Source: Sinotaia quadrata
Lineage: Eukaryota > Mollusca > Gastropoda > Architaenioglossa > Viviparidae
Length of the DNA: 64,000 nt
Direction: 5' to 3'
Assembly: GCA_028829895.1 (NCBI GenBank)
Contig: CM054180.1
Location: 109,049,635-109,113,634 of the forward strand
Part shown: positions 51,505-64,000 of the stretch, piece by piece
Layout of the letters: every line of letters starts with the position of its first letter
Numbering within the stretch: the first letter of the stretch is position 1
Program-made: the position numbers and the translations under genes
The notes under the pieces: model-generated
Told to the model about the DNA's origin: nothing
The model's database searches: none
The model's input: the letters and a program-made list of their open reading frames with translations, nothing else

Positions 51505-51690
51505 GGCGTTGTGAAATAAGATGTCTAATTACAACATCAAGTGGTAAGGCGTTGTGAAATAGGATGTCTAATTACAACATCAAGTGGTAAGGCGTTGTGA
51601 AATAGGATCTCTAATTACAACACCAAGTGGTAGGCGTTGTGAAATAGGATCTCTAATTACAACACCAAGTGGTAGGCGTAGTAAAATAAT
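51505..51690. repeat. About 43-bp minisatellite
   Basis: Four units with GGCGTTGTGAAATAGGAT and CTAATTACAACA. Confidence 0.9.
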
Positions 51691-51699
51691 ACCTATAAT

Positions 51700-52920
51700 T
51701 ATAACAGCACAGGCTCTATGAAGTGGTGGCTCATCCGGGTATAATCTAACTTTGAACATGAGCATTACATCTCACAAGGCAAAACGAAAATCACAGAACG
51801 ATGAATTTTCACCTCTCTACCCAAAAGGGCCTAATCAACAGAATTTGCATACAACATTGCGGAAAAAGCAGATGCCTTTGTCAGTGTGTTTGTGAAGTAA
51901 ATAAATATAAGTGTCGTTGTTTGTACGAAAGCTGCATATAATGTCTTTGCCAGCTTTTCAAAGGCGGGTAGATTATGCGTCTGGAATGTGAAGCACGTTT
52001 TTTAGGCTTAGGTTAATACGATGTTCCAATTTTGGAACAGAGGTGTTTGACGTTCAGACATAAATCTTTCCTGCGCATTTTGACAACTTCCCTCCCTTCC
52101 CCCTCTCCCCTGCCAGACAATATGCAGTCAGTCCTGTCGGTGTTGATTACACCACCGTGTTTGTTTACGACATAAATAAACATTCAATGCACTCTTAATG
52201 ACAGTTCCATGAAAGAAAGTTTGACTAGTCGAGCAATCTTTCCTCAGTGGGCGGTGGCTAATATTTAATGCAGTCCGACGTAAAGTCTGCACGTTGCTGT
52301 CGTCTTGTCATTGTACGGTATGTTTACATTTTTGTGCAACTCGGCCATCATAGACAGCTTTTGCTCTGTAAGCCTACATATATCTGTGTGTTTTTCCTTT
52401 GTTGCAAAGTTGTTGTTTTTTTTCCCGGCCAGAAACGTTTACATTTTTACACTCTGTACAAACAAGCAGATTTATCATGACTTTCGGTGTTACCACAAGT
52501 AGCAGGGAGCCTGCGTGCGTGCGTGCGTGCGTGCGCGTGTGTGTGTGCGCGCAAGTGCGTGCGTATGTGTGAATGACTGACATTGTGATTTTGAGTTCAG
52601 AGTGAATGACCTTTAACTTTAGAAATCAACAGTCGCGGTTAAGTAAGCAAGGTATTACAGTGTGCTAAACCTCCATTATTATTATTATTATTAAAGATTG
52701 ATGGTTTGGGCTCATTGACCATCGCACCTGTATTTCTCGTTATGTGAATTAAAAGACAGATTTTGGGGTAGCTAAACTTTGTTCTTAATCTGTTTAGTCT
52801 CATATTTGGCTTTATAAAAGATGGCCTACTAGATGACCGCCCGGTACGACTACATGTATAATGTATTTGCGCGATTTTGTAAGAGAGGTGTACAAGTCTA
52901 TCTATCATTACACTCAACAA
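51700..52920. other. Unassigned intergenic stretch
   Basis: Contains a GCGT/GT tract at 52512-52567. No gene or element is recognised. Confidence 0.4.
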
Positions 52921-52929
52921 GTAAAACCA

Positions 52930-53150
52930 AATACTGCTGGGTAGTACCTGTGGAGGAGTAATTTTGCCTATCCCTATCTCTAGACTTAATTGTTATATAA
53001 ATTGTTAAATTGTCAAAGTGACCTAACCTTGGGTACTCCTTATGATAGTATTTTTGTGTCAAATTTGGAGTAAACAACTCGAGTTGAGAATATGCTAGAA
53101 ATTGCTGATGCAATGGAAACCAGTTCCAATTGGATGGCATTGTTATATGC
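52930..53150 (-). mobile_element. Dispersed repeat family, partial diverged member
   Basis: Matches 48575-48775 in the same orientation: TGTCAAAGTGACCTAACCTT, GAATATGCTAGAAATTGCTG and CCAGTTCCAATTGGAT have clear counterparts. Confidence 0.65.
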
Positions 53151-53749
53151 TGTCAAACAGCCAAGGCTGGGCTGATATTACTGTCTATTCTTATGATAAG
53201 TTAACAGTTAGGAAATAAACATGCACCTTATCGTGCCAGCATATGTGGGCCGGGTTTATTTCTAAACAGCCATGATCAATTCTCTGACCGTCATCTAAAT
53301 GACATTCTTCGCTTGTCAACACTCAATTAAGCCAGCCATTGAATCACATATTCATTGTAAGCAACACCACCCATCTCATTAACATTTTGTTGAAGCTAAG
53401 TTATTGTTTGTTTGTTTTTTACATAAAATACACATTTTAAAATTACTTTTGTCATCATTTTACATTTTGAACTTTTTGACCTTTGGTCATCTATCTGGCC
53501 CATGAACTGTTCCAACAGTTTTATCTGGCCCATGTTCTTAAAAGTTTGTTTGTCTCTATTATATCTTTGTATGCCTAGTTAGGGATGTACGTGCGTGAGT
53601 GTGTACCGCATTTAAATTTATTTTTTTATTTTTTAGATAAATTTTGTTTAGTCGATTTCTATAGAGTAAATAATACATTAGCAAAATCTTTATGAGAACT
53701 GTCGAGTCAAGAGTAACAGTTAATGAAATATATCAAATGCATTTACATA

Positions 53750-54100
53750 CAGAGGCGTACATGTATTACAAACTCACATAAAGTACCCTTAGGTTCACCA
53801 CAAAGTACATGTACTACAAACTCACATAAAGTACCCTTAGGTTTACCACATACAGACAAAGTACATGTACTACAAACTCACATAAAGTACTCTTAGGTTC
53901 ACCACAAAGTACATGTACTACAAACTCACGTCAAGTACCTTTACCACATACAAAGTACATATACTACAAACTCACGTCAAGTACCCTTAGGTTCACCACA
54001 TACAAAGTATATGTATTTCAAACTCATAAAGTATCTTTACTTTCACCCCATACAAAGTACATGTATTTCAAACTCGCATAAAGTACCCTTACGTTCACAA
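53750..54100. repeat. About 48-bp minisatellite
   Basis: Seven or so units with ACAAACTCACATAAAGTACC and AGGTTCACCACA. Confidence 0.9.
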
Positions 54101-54589
54101 TGCTCATTTTCTCAGGAAGGTCTATCATCGGCTTACATTTCTAAAAACAACTGATTACACTAATATTTATCAGTTAGTGTTCAATAAGTGTTGGCTCTCA
54201 AGTAAATGACTCAAAGTTAGAACAACTGAAGACTGTAGATGTGCTTGCGTATTGTCGATTTATATTGAAGAAATTCTATTTATACTTAGCTCTTGATCTT
54301 TCAACTCTGCCCCCCCCCCCTCCTCGTTCAACCCTGAAATGTCACGTGACCACACTTTGGGGGACTGCCTAAAAGTAATCTAAAGGTAGAAATTGAGTTG
54401 TTAACATGAAGATAAATGTATTCATAAGACGTATTCCAAGTCAGTGGTATGTGAAATGTACACGAATGTTTACAAACCCACTGTCTCAAGTGCTAATGAA
54501 TATTCTTCTGTACATTCGATTACGGCGAGAATTGTTTGACTTAATTCTTGGTGCATATAATTAATTATCTTAGGACTTAAATAGTATTA

Positions 54590-56739
54590 TGTAGCATGTG
54601 TACGACCTGAAATAGAGCTGACCTGTGAGTGACAAGACGGCCTCGAGATAAAACTGTCATATGACTGACTGAAAAAGTCAGCCGCAATACGGCCTTAAGG
54701 CAAAGATGTCTTGTAACTGGAATCGTTTTATGCAGCCCGGAGCAAGACGGAGATGTCACGTGACTGAAATATCTGATTATGCAAGCCACTAAGGAGATCT
54801 TGATGCACAAAAGCATTATTTTTATTTTTTTTAACAGAAATAGTACGATTTCTGTTAGCTAGCCAAGTCTAACGAATCTGAGATACTTAGCTGCCTTGTG
54901 CTGAAATAGTCGGTTATAAGCCTCCTTAGGCAATCAACATGCACAAATATTATCTTGTGAGGTGGAGTAATGTGATGCAGCCAGCACCGTGACCTTGATT
55001 GTCTTGCGACTAAAATAGCGTTGCGCATGGCAATGCGCGCTGCACGCCGACCTTGCATACTTTTGACTTGATATCTTGCCGGCCATAGAGAGAACAAGAT
55101 AGCGTTTATGTTGAAAAAGTCTTAAGCAGAATGGTCACATTCAAACAGTATTAATTTCTTATAAGTGAAAGACTGTTAAGCAGCCATAACGAAGGTGACT
55201 TTGACGTATATGTAAACTAGATTATCTTACGATTGAAAAAAGGTGCTAAGCAGCCACAGCGAAGTGGCTTTGACACATGTAAACTAGATTATCTTAATAT
55301 TGCAAGAGTGCTAAGCAGCCAGCAACGAAATTGACTTTGACGTACATGTAAACTAGATTATCTTAAGATTGCAAGAGTGCTAAGCAGCCAGCAAGATGAT
55401 TTTATTGTGTCTTGTTTGAATGATTGAATGTTGGTATTATATACCACCATCACTCCTCTTACATACGCAACTTAAGCATCTGCAAAGTTGAAAAATCGCG
55501 TGATTGCTCGTACGTTAGAGTGGTAAATTGTTAAAAAGCAGGAAGAGCAACCAAACCTTTAAAGATATAGGCAGTTTAAAAAATATAGTTTTAATATTAA
55601 ATGTGATTTAAAGAACTTAGCTCGAATTTATATTATTTTGGGGCTGAAATATTGTTTGAAAGCCAGTTAAATATTGTTTTGTAACTGAAATAGACTTAAA
55701 CAGCCAGCAAGACATTATTTTGTTATTGAAATAGTGTTAAGCAACTAATAAAACATTAAGGCATTATCATTTGATTGAAATAGAGTCGGTAAAACATTAT
55801 GCTGTAAGTGAAATAGCAGCCAGCAAGACATTAATTATCTTGCGACTGAAACAGGTTCAATAACCAACAAGACATTATGTTAAGGGTGAAATAGTGTTTA
55901 GCACTCAGAAAGACTTTATGTTGTGGGTGAAACAGTGTTAAGCAGTCAGAAAGATATTACGCTTTGAGTGAAGCAGTGTAAAGAAGCTAGCAAGACTCTG
56001 AGAGCGTTAAACAGCCAGCAAGACATTATGTTGTGAATGAAGCAATGTTAAATAGGCAGTAAGACAATCACTTTGAGTGAGAGCGTTAAACAACCAGCAA
56101 GACATTATGTTTGAGTGAAACAGTGTTAAACAACCAACAAGACATTATGTTTGAGTGAAACAGTGTTAAACAACCAGAAAGACATTATGTTGTGAGTGAA
56201 ACAGTGTTAAACAACCAGAAAGACATTGTGTTGTGAGTGAAACAGTGTTAAACAACCAGAAAGACATTATGTTGTTAGTGAAAGAGTGTTAAACAACCAG
56301 CAAGACAATATGCTTTGAGTGAGAGTGTTAAAAAGCCAGCAAGACATTATGTTGTGAGTGAGTGTTAAACAGCCAGCAAGACATGTTGTGAGTGAGTTTT
56401 AAACAGCCAGCAAGACTGTATGCTGTGAGTGAAGCAGTTTTAAACAGCCAGCAAGACAGTATGATGTGAGTGAAAGAGTGTTAAACAGCCAGCAAGACAG
56501 TATGCCGTGAGTGAAAAAGTGTTAAATAACAAGCAAGACAGTATGTTGTGAGTGAAAGAGTGTTAAGCAACAAGCAAGACAGTATGCTGTGAGTGAAAGA
56601 GTGTTAAACAACAATTAAGACATTATGTTGTGAGTGAAAGTGCGTAAAGCAGCCAGCAAGGCAGTATGCTGTAAGTGAAAGAGTGTTAAACAACAAGCAG
56701 GACATTATGTTGTGAATGAAAGAGGGTTAAGACGCCAAC
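54590..56739. repeat. Diverged part of a graded satellite
   Basis: Units of about 40-65 bp with the words CAGCCAGCAAGACATTATG, GAGTGAAACAGTGTTAAAC and, further left, only traces such as CAAGAC...GACTGAAAT. Confidence 0.75.
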
Positions 56740-57525
56740 AAGACATTAATTATCTTGCGACTGAAGCAGGTTCAATAGTCAGCAAGACATTAATTATCTT
56801 GCGACTGAAGCAGGTTCAATAGTCAGCAAGACATTAATTATCTTGCGACTGAAGTAGATTCAATAGTCAGCAAGATATTAATTATCTTGCGAATGAAGCG
56901 GGTTTAATAGCCATCAAGACATTAATTATCTTGCGACTGAAGCAGGTTTAATAGCCAGCAAGACACATTAATTATCTTGCGACTGAAGTAGGTTCAATAG
57001 CCAGCAAGACATTAATTATCTTGCGACTGAAGTAGGTTCAATAGCCATCAAGACATTAATTATTTTGCGACTGATATAGGTTTAATGGTCATCAAGAGAT
57101 TAATTATCTTGCGACTGAAGTAGGTTCAATAGCCAGCAAGACATTAATTATCTTGCGACTGAAGCAGGTTTAATAGCCATCAAGACATTAATTATCTTGC
57201 GACTGAAGTAGGTTTAATGGTCAGCAAGAGATTAATTATCTTGCGACTGAAGTAGGTTCAATAGCCAGCAAGACATTAATTATCTTGCGACTGAAGCAGG
57301 TTTAATAGCCAGCAAGACATTAATTATCTTGCGACTGAAGTAGGTTCAATAGCCAGCAAGACATTAATTATCTTGCGACTGAAGCAGGTTTAATAGCCAT
57401 CAAAACATTAATTATCTTGCGACTGAAGTAGGTTCAATAGCCAGCAAGAGATTAATTATCTTGCGACTGAAGTAGGTTCAATAGCCAGCAAGACATTAAT
57501 TATCTTGCGACTGAAGTAGGTTCCC
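56740..57525. repeat. 44-bp satellite, homogeneous part
   Basis: About 18 copies of a 44-bp unit containing CATTAATTATCTTGCGACTG with a few substitutions. It is the right end of the graded array. Confidence 0.96.
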
Positions 57526-57690
57526 AGCGAGCAATGCGTTCAGTAGTGTGTCCTTGATTATCTTGAAGTAAATGAATGATACGTAAAACTGTTAGTGCAG
57601 CCAAACCAGCGTCAATGTGCTTAGTGCATCTTCCAGATAAACTAAACGTATGCAGCACAAGGTCTTATTATTTTCCACGCTTTTTTCTGT

Positions 57691-57692
57691 GT

Positions 57693-57752
<60 letters not shown>
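57691..57752. repeat. (GT)n microsatellite
   Basis: GT run. Confidence 0.95.
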
Positions 57753-57754
<2 letters not shown>

Positions 57755-57898
57755 GGCGGGGTGGTGGTGGTGGTGGAAATGCTGGTGGTTTTTAAAAAAA
57801 ATAAATAATAAAATGTAATCCTGGGCTTACTGTGTGACGAGACGCAGAATTTGATAATTCTAATTCAGGCATTGTCCAACATAGAGCATAGTGCCAAT

Positions 57899-58080
57899 CA
57901 GGGCCATACCTAAAGTATTTGGCACTCGGGGCAGATTTTTTTGGCAACCGGGGTGATTCTTTTATTTGGCACACACCCTAAATAATGTTAAACTTTAAAC
58001 ACATAGACAAATATGTTTGGCTGTAATCCGGGGCGAACCACTTTCCTCCCACCACCCTCTCACCCCTTAGTACGTCACTG
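57899..58080. mobile_element. Candidate 182-bp hAT-like MITE
   Basis: The left end CAGGGCCATACCTAAAG and the reverse complement of the right end, CAGTGACGTACTAAGGG, are related. The flanking 8-mers GTGCCAAT and GTCCCACT agree at 6 of 8 positions. Confidence 0.5.
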
Positions 58081-58114
58081 GTCCCACTCGTTACAATGGT
58101 TGTAAATGTACACA

Positions 58115-58255
58115 ATGTGGCCTGCTGAGATTGATGAACTATTGTTTATAGATCTACTGCTGAGTTGATGAACTATTGTGTATAGATCTACTGCTGAGGT
58201 GATGAACTATTGTGTATAGATCTACTGCTGAGTTGATGAACTATTGTGTACAATG
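58115..58255. repeat. About 35-bp minisatellite
   Basis: Four units with GATGAACTATTGTGTATAG and ATCTACTGCTGAG. Confidence 0.92.
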
Positions 58256-58296
58256 GCTTTAATTATGAAATTAACAATTAGAACAACAGCCTAGTG

Positions 58297-58370
58297 CAGG
58301 GTTTCTCAACAGGGTTCCGCGAAAGGCCGCTAGGGGTTCCCTGGGAGACCGTGACAGTCTCATCAACTAA
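58297..58370. mobile_element. hAT terminal fragment
   Basis: CAGGGTTTCTCAACAGGGTT followed by GGGGTTCCCTGG resembles the terminal sequence of many hAT elements. No partner end is seen, and the neighbouring dispersed repeat begins at 58377. Confidence 0.45.
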
Positions 58371-58376
58371 GTATAG

Positions 58377-58653
58377 TGTGACGCCAGCGCCACCTAGTTA
58401 ATGGTTATGATTATTATTAATTAATCGTCCATAACTAATTACAATTGATGAGAATCTTAATTTATTTTATTAATAATTCTCCAGAAGACACCACTCGTCT
58501 CTCTCACTTGGCGGATATGCGGGTGCTGTAAACGTTTTCTCTCTCCCACAACATTAAAAGACGAAGATTACAGTCACACAATATTTCCATAGGTGGAAAA
58601 CTTCTTTACTAATGGAGAAGACAAATCTGTCTTTAATCTATATTTAGCGAGAA
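58377..58653 (+). mobile_element. Dispersed repeat family, 5' terminal member
   Basis: Matches 28679-28965 from the first base (TGTGACGC) through ATCTATATTTAGCGA, with interspersed substitutions and without the long ATT run. Confidence 0.78.
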
Positions 58654-59008
58654 AAATGAACTAGATATACATTATATAATAATTTAAGTATAATACATAG
58701 CATTCTCTGAACATTCCTAAGGAGGCAGATTAGTGGGGGGGGGGGGAGGGAGTTACAGAGCCCAAGCTTGTACCATACTAAATCTGACTTAGTAGGTACA
58801 CGCGCCCAGGATGTTCAACTCCCTGCTAATGTTGTTGGAAATTACTCGTGTTTCCTGTTCAGCTATTATTGTTGTTTATCAGTTGCTTGGCCTATTTTTG
58901 GTTTAGTTGGACTACTTTTTTGAATCTCCAAGATGGTGACACTAACAGGACAGAGACAATAAGAGGGGGCTAATATTTACTTCAGAGATGCTTAAAAAGT
59001 TCTGGTGG

Positions 59009-59185
59009 TAGTTTGACCATTTGTTCTTTCGGGAACTTTATCACAGGTTTTGTCTTCAATGGTGGTGGTTTGACCATTTGTTCTTTCGGGAACTTTATCA
59101 CAGGTTTTGTCTTCAATGGTGGTGGTTTGACCATTTGTTCTTTCGGGAACTTTATCACAGGTTTTGTCTTCAATGGTGGTGGTTG
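59009..59185. repeat. 57-bp triplication
   Basis: Three near-perfect copies containing TTTGTTCTTTCGGGAACTTT. 57 is divisible by 3, so both strands stay open. Not called as a gene. Confidence 0.95.
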
Positions 59186-59424
59186 CAGTACGGTTGTCGT
59201 TGCTGCTGCTGTCACTGTTGTGTTTTATTATTTTTATTCTTAGTTAAATTGGCTCTCTTGGAAGATGATGATTTATAAATTCTGCTTGTTTGTAAGATAT
59301 TATGACTGTGTGATATAGTGGTGACTTTCAAGTGATAATTATATGATGTAAGTATAAATTCGTGTGTATGATATGCATATTTGTGTGTCGTCAGAGAGGG
59401 GTTTTTAATTCAGGTGTACCTCTT

Positions 59425-59757
59425 AAAATTATACACTTCCATACAGTTCTTACTATTACTTAAAATTATACACTTCCATACAGTTCTTATTTTACTTAAA
59501 ATTATACACTTCCATACAGTTCTTACTATTACTTAAAATTATACACTTCCATACAGTTCTTACTATTACTTAAAATTATACACTTCCATACAGTTCTTAC
59601 TATTACTTAAAATTATACACTTCCATACAGTTCTTACTATTACTTAAAATTATACACTTCCATACAGTTCTTACTATTACTTAAAATTATACACTTCCAT
59701 ACAGTTCTTACTATTACTTAAAATTATACACTTCCATACAGTTCTTACTATTACTTA
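59425..59757. repeat. 37-bp minisatellite
   Basis: Nine nearly identical copies with AAAATTATACACTTCCATAC. Confidence 0.97.
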
Positions 59758-60690
59758 AAGAAAAATTCAGAAAATCGATCAACGATTGATGTATATTGTC
59801 AAGGAATTATCAGTGAGTGAAATAATAGAACTCAAATCATGTAAAAATTAGTTTTAAAGTATATTTACAATGATAATAATAAAAATAAGCTTCAGAGACA
59901 ATATCAAGGATAGATAAATTAACAGTCCCAAGTTAGGGAAGAGTGGTATAACCTGAAAAAATCCGACTGACTGTGCAGTGGATGAAGTGTGAGGTCGAAT
60001 CCCAGCCTCTAACTTGCGATACTAATAATATAAATATATAGACATTAATATAAAATATAAACTTTCTGTGACTGAGCTTATTACTCAAGGTTTTTATATA
60101 TATATTTTTAATAAAAGACATATTTACAGCATGATAATGCACTTGTCTCTTGTAACAAAATTTACAGGATATTTATCATTTTAAGTCTGCATATTAATTC
60201 AGTTTTAAAATATTAAATATTCTTTTATATTGCTTTTTAAAGGGTCTTGAAATATGTGATAAGTATGGTGAAGTTGTTTTTTTCTAGTCTCAAGGTCATT
60301 ATTAAACACTTCTTCAAAAAATTCATTTAATAAATATGTATATATTGGAAAGGATTTTGACTTTTAAAAATAAAATTATAAGATTTACTTGCCCAGCGTA
60401 AGCCATTAGGATACATAATTATAAAGTTATAGACACTTATTTTAACACAAAGACAACACCTCTTCAGATGCATTTGTGTGTGCCCTTGTGAGGTGGTTAA
60501 AATTTACTACAGTGTGCCAAATACATATTTGGGATGGTATATGTATCTACAGTGGGTACGCTCTGTATCTGCATATTTTTTTACAAATGAAACTTGTATT
60601 TGGCATATTTTATACAAACTGTTGCGCTTGTACGTTAGAACATCGGTAGCCGATAAGAATTTAGAATTACGTATGTTTATGCGTAAGTCG
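59758..60690. other. Unassigned intergenic stretch
   Basis: A/T-rich. No gene or element is recognised. Confidence 0.4.
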
Positions 60691-60708
60691 TTGTGTGTGT
60701 GTGTGCGT

Positions 60709-60784
<76 letters not shown>
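60691..60784. repeat. (GT)n microsatellite
   Basis: GT run with a few GC steps at its left end. Confidence 0.95.
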
Positions 60785-60786
<2 letters not shown>

Positions 60787-61265
60787 TGTGATATTCGAGA
60801 GTTAATTCGATTGTCGATCTCGTATCAGAGCACGAGTCTGATTATACTGCGAATCAGGTTTGGTCGTTGTGGTTTTTCTAGATCGATTTGCAAGCTCATT
60901 AATGTTGTACAGAAAAGGGTTAGGGCAGAAGGGTCAAGGCGCCCTTATTTCGACAGTCCTGAGGAACCCGACGTCTTTTTTTTTTCTTTAAGTTACTGTA
61001 AACATCATGTGGATAAACACATAGAGCGATAGTTGAGAATGTCTGCTATTTGGGTTGATTTAAACTTGAGTGTAATCTTTCAGTCTCTGTAAATGTCAGC
61101 TGTTTTAAGATTGTTTGATGAACAGATGTATCATTATCTCACATTACGATTCAAAAGCAATGTAACTCTTTTTCTAAATTTTATGCAGCCATGTCATTAA
61201 TTGGCTTCACTCGTTTTTGCTGTCTACCTTTAGCTATGGAACTTTGATACTGCGCATATTTGTAC

Positions 61266-61545
61266 TATTAAATAATTGAGACATTCTACTTATAAATTGT
61301 GTGCTGTTAAAATAATTGAGACATTCTACTTATATCTTGTGTGCTATTAAATAATTGAGACATTCTAGAGACATTCTACTTATAACTAGTGTGCTATTAA
61401 ATAATTGAGACATTCTAGAGACATTCTACTTATAACTTGTGTGCTGTTAAATAATTGAGACATTCTACTTATAACTTGTGTGCTGTTAAATAACTGAGAC
61501 ATTCTACTTATAACTTGTGTGCTGTTAAATAATTGAGACATTCTA
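61266..61545. repeat. About 39-bp minisatellite
   Basis: Six to seven units with AATTGAGACATTCTACTTAT, two carrying an extra GAGACATTCTA insert. Confidence 0.92.
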
Positions 61546-62210
61546 GATCAAAAATAAAATATACACTTTAGGCTGATTAATTCACAACTTTATTCAATAA
61601 AAGATCAGAAATAAAACATGAACTTAAGGTTGAATAATTAACAGCTTTAATCAATAAAAGATCAGAAATAAAACATAAACTTTAAGCTGAATAATTCACA
61701 GTTTTATTCAATAAAAGATCAGAAATAAAACATGAACTTTAAGCTGAATAATTCACAGCTTTAATCAATAAAAGATCAGAAATTAAACATGAATTTTAAG
61801 CTGAATAATTTACAGTTTTGATCAATAAAAGATAAGAAATAAAACATGAACTTTAAGCTGAATAATTCACAGTTTTAATCAATAAAAGATCAGAAATAAA
61901 ACATGAACTTTAACCTGAATAATTTACAGTTTTATTCAATAAATGATCAGAAATAAAAAATACACTTTAGGCTGAATAATTAACAGATTTAATCAATAAA
62001 AGATCAGAAATAATACATGAACTTTAAGCTGAATGATTCACAGTTTTAATCAATAAAAGATCCGAAATAAAACATGAACTGTAGGTTGAATAATTCACAG
62101 CTTTAATCAATAAAAGATCAGAAATACTACATGAACTTGACGCTGAATAATTTACAGCTTTAATCAATAAAAGATCAGAAATAAAACATGAAATTTAAGC
62201 TGAAATATAA
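61546..62210. repeat. About 56-bp satellite
   Basis: About eleven units with AATAAAAGATCAGAAATAAA. It directly abuts the 39-bp array. Confidence 0.95.
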
Positions 62211-62576
62211 GAAATTAAGTAGACGTAAAATTAAAAAAAAATAGAGGTATACATGGGAAAGTTTGGGATTTCAAAAGCGATAAACTATTTAAGCATCGAC
62301 TAAAAAAAAAAAAAACAACCAAATATTGCCATTTGATCTCACTGCAACGAGTGGAATTAATAATTAATTATGTTGCGTCTCAGCAGATGCACCTTGCTTG
62401 CATCTTTGTATTCCTGCGTTCAGTGAAACAATCAAAGGTGTAGTAGAGATAAGTTATATTTGCCTACAGTAACATGCAAAATTTACGCACCGGGGTATTT
62501 ATTTACTAATACATGTACTGGCTATTGGTTGATGGGTATAATTCTTTTGTGTGTCGAAACTATAGAGCACGCGCGC

Positions 62577-62640
<64 letters not shown>

Positions 62641-62642
62641 TG

Positions 62643-62678
<36 letters not shown>

Positions 62679-62680
62679 TG

Positions 62681-62726
<46 letters not shown>

Positions 62727-62728
62727 TG

Positions 62729-62762
<34 letters not shown>

Positions 62763-62764
62763 TG

Positions 62765-62805
<41 letters not shown>
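62577..62805. repeat. (GT)n array with GGTGTAGT interruptions
   Basis: A GT run broken four times by the same GGTGTAGT word, which gives a weak higher-order period. Confidence 0.95.
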
Positions 62806-62806
<1 letters not shown>

Positions 62807-63104
62807 TTTGTGTTCAATGAACAAAGTTTAGCGGTAGACATCTCTTGTACAATGTTGATAGATTCTTTCACAAACGAATTTGTTCGATCGATATCGTTAT
62901 ATCTGTAGTATGACAATAACTGAGTTAGTTATCAATAACAAAAGACAGCCATGTCGTCTCCTTGGGCACAGCATTTATCATCATACATTGTCACATCTTT
63001 ATTAATTATTATTTTCATTTTTATAATAATAATCCTGAAGATTATTATTCAGAGTTTTAGATCCACGTCAGGAGAATGTCAGTTGCAGTCATAAAATGAC
63101 TGTA

Positions 63105-63495
63105 GATACTAAACACGACGGAGGGCGGTTGAGGGTGTGTGCCACTGCTGCGACCTTTTTCACCCCCTTCCGTCAGCCTTCCCCGCCTTCAACCTCGGAA
63201 CGCAGTGTGAGGCTGGGGGGGGGGATCCCACTGGGACACATCAGATCAGAGAGCGTCTAATGCGAAATGATCAATGTAAGCTACAGTGGTGAGGTAAAAC
63301 TGCTGTTGAACACACACATTACACTCTCATCAAACCACCGACGACAGGCAGTTGAGGGTGTGCACCAAACTGGTGCGACCTTTTTCACCCCGTTCCGTCA
63401 GCCCTCCAGTCTTCCACCTCGGAACGCAATGTGGGGCATTCCAGATCAGATAACGTCTGATGACGAAATGATCAACCCCAGCTCCAGTGGTGACT
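63105..63495. repeat. About 240-bp diverged direct repeat
   Basis: GCGACCTTTTTCACCCC, CGTCAGCC and CCTCGGAACGCA occur in order near 63150 and again near 63380, each followed by GATCAGA..CGTCT and AAATGATCAA. Related to 13220-13510. Confidence 0.75.
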
Positions 63496-63529
63496 ATCGA
63501 TCCACCCCGTTGCACACCGACACGCGAAA

Positions 63530-64000
63530 TATTAAGAAAGCAATTGTCTTCTCTTTAAAATTGCAATACCAAACATGTGGTGGCTATGATCATGTTTATA
63601 CTGAAAATTATTATTTATAAATTAGTTTAAATCGCAATGTTTTCTTTCATTGGTGTTGTGTCTACTTGCATTGTTGAGCAAGCAGAGATGAGATTCCAGG
63701 AAGAAGCAGATACTCGTCTCCAAACTTATACATTTTTGCGATAGTTTGATGTTCGATGTGTGAAAGGAGAGGTTAAAGGGGAAGGGATATTTTAAGAGGA
63801 AAGGTCATGAGTAAATAATATATTCTAAGAGTCTCTTAAAGTCTTTCCACTTGGTGTTATCAAGAGACTTAAAGGATAGAAATCGTCTCATTTACGAAAT
63901 GTAAACAAATGCAAAGTCGTCCTCGTCTTTCAAAATATTTAATTTTGACTTCCGCTCATCATGTATTTCTAATTTTCCTGGAAAGAGAATTTTAAGTCTT
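63530..64000. other. Right end of window, unassigned
   Basis: No gene or element is recognised. Confidence 0.4.

Noticed and set aside
59009..59215. Lys/Pro-rich repeat protein on the minus strand
   Set aside because: Produced by a recent 57-bp triplication. No supporting splice sites or homology.
60478..61032. 184-codon open frame on the + strand
   Set aside because: Its middle is a GT microsatellite and the flanks show no protein-like conservation or motif.

Overview
The window looks like animal nuclear DNA, most likely from a mollusc or another lophotrochozoan. This is an inference from long repeat-filled introns, GT-AG splicing, secreted eukaryotic enzymes, abundant micro- and minisatellites, and hAT, LINE and LTR debris. 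Nothing prokaryotic is visible: no operons and no ribosome binding sites.

Two genes are supported. Both lie on the + strand and both encode secreted or lysosomal deoxyribonuclease II (DNase II) family enzymes. Gene 1 runs from 2283 to 26080 (8 coding exons, 382 aa). Gene 2 runs from 31714 to 44493 (8 coding exons, 373 aa). They were assembled by reading splice junctions and homologous blocks. All seven introns lie at the same positions and phases, all use GT-AG, and both proteins keep a signal peptide and the two HxK motifs. They are tandem paralogues that have diverged well apart (34 of 54 residues identical in the exon-4 block).

Region by region: 1-2282 is upstream sequence with a GAAA tract, a 28-bp minisatellite and a CA tract. 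2283-26080 is gene 1, whose introns hold two opposed solo LTRs (6038-7669 and 9581-11183, each with a perfect 5-bp target duplication), a LINE 3' fragment split by the first LTR, a 50-bp satellite, and a 3.4-kb dead hAT transposon inserted in a 30-bp minisatellite. 26081-31713 is intergenic, with a GATA array, a 24-bp minisatellite and the largest member of a dispersed repeat family. 31714-44493 is gene 2, which is more compact and carries one 185-bp hAT MITE. 44494-64000 has no recognisable gene: it holds further members of the dispersed family, a 3-kb graded satellite, small MITEs and many simple repeats.

The most unusual structure is in gene 1. The 3' splice junctions of exons 2, 6 and 8 are each tandemly reiterated together with the first bases of the exon. 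The upstream copies are ready-made alternative acceptors. At exon 6 two of them are in frame and open (adding 9 or 27 residues). At exons 2 and 8 they run into stops. Gene 2 shows none of this.
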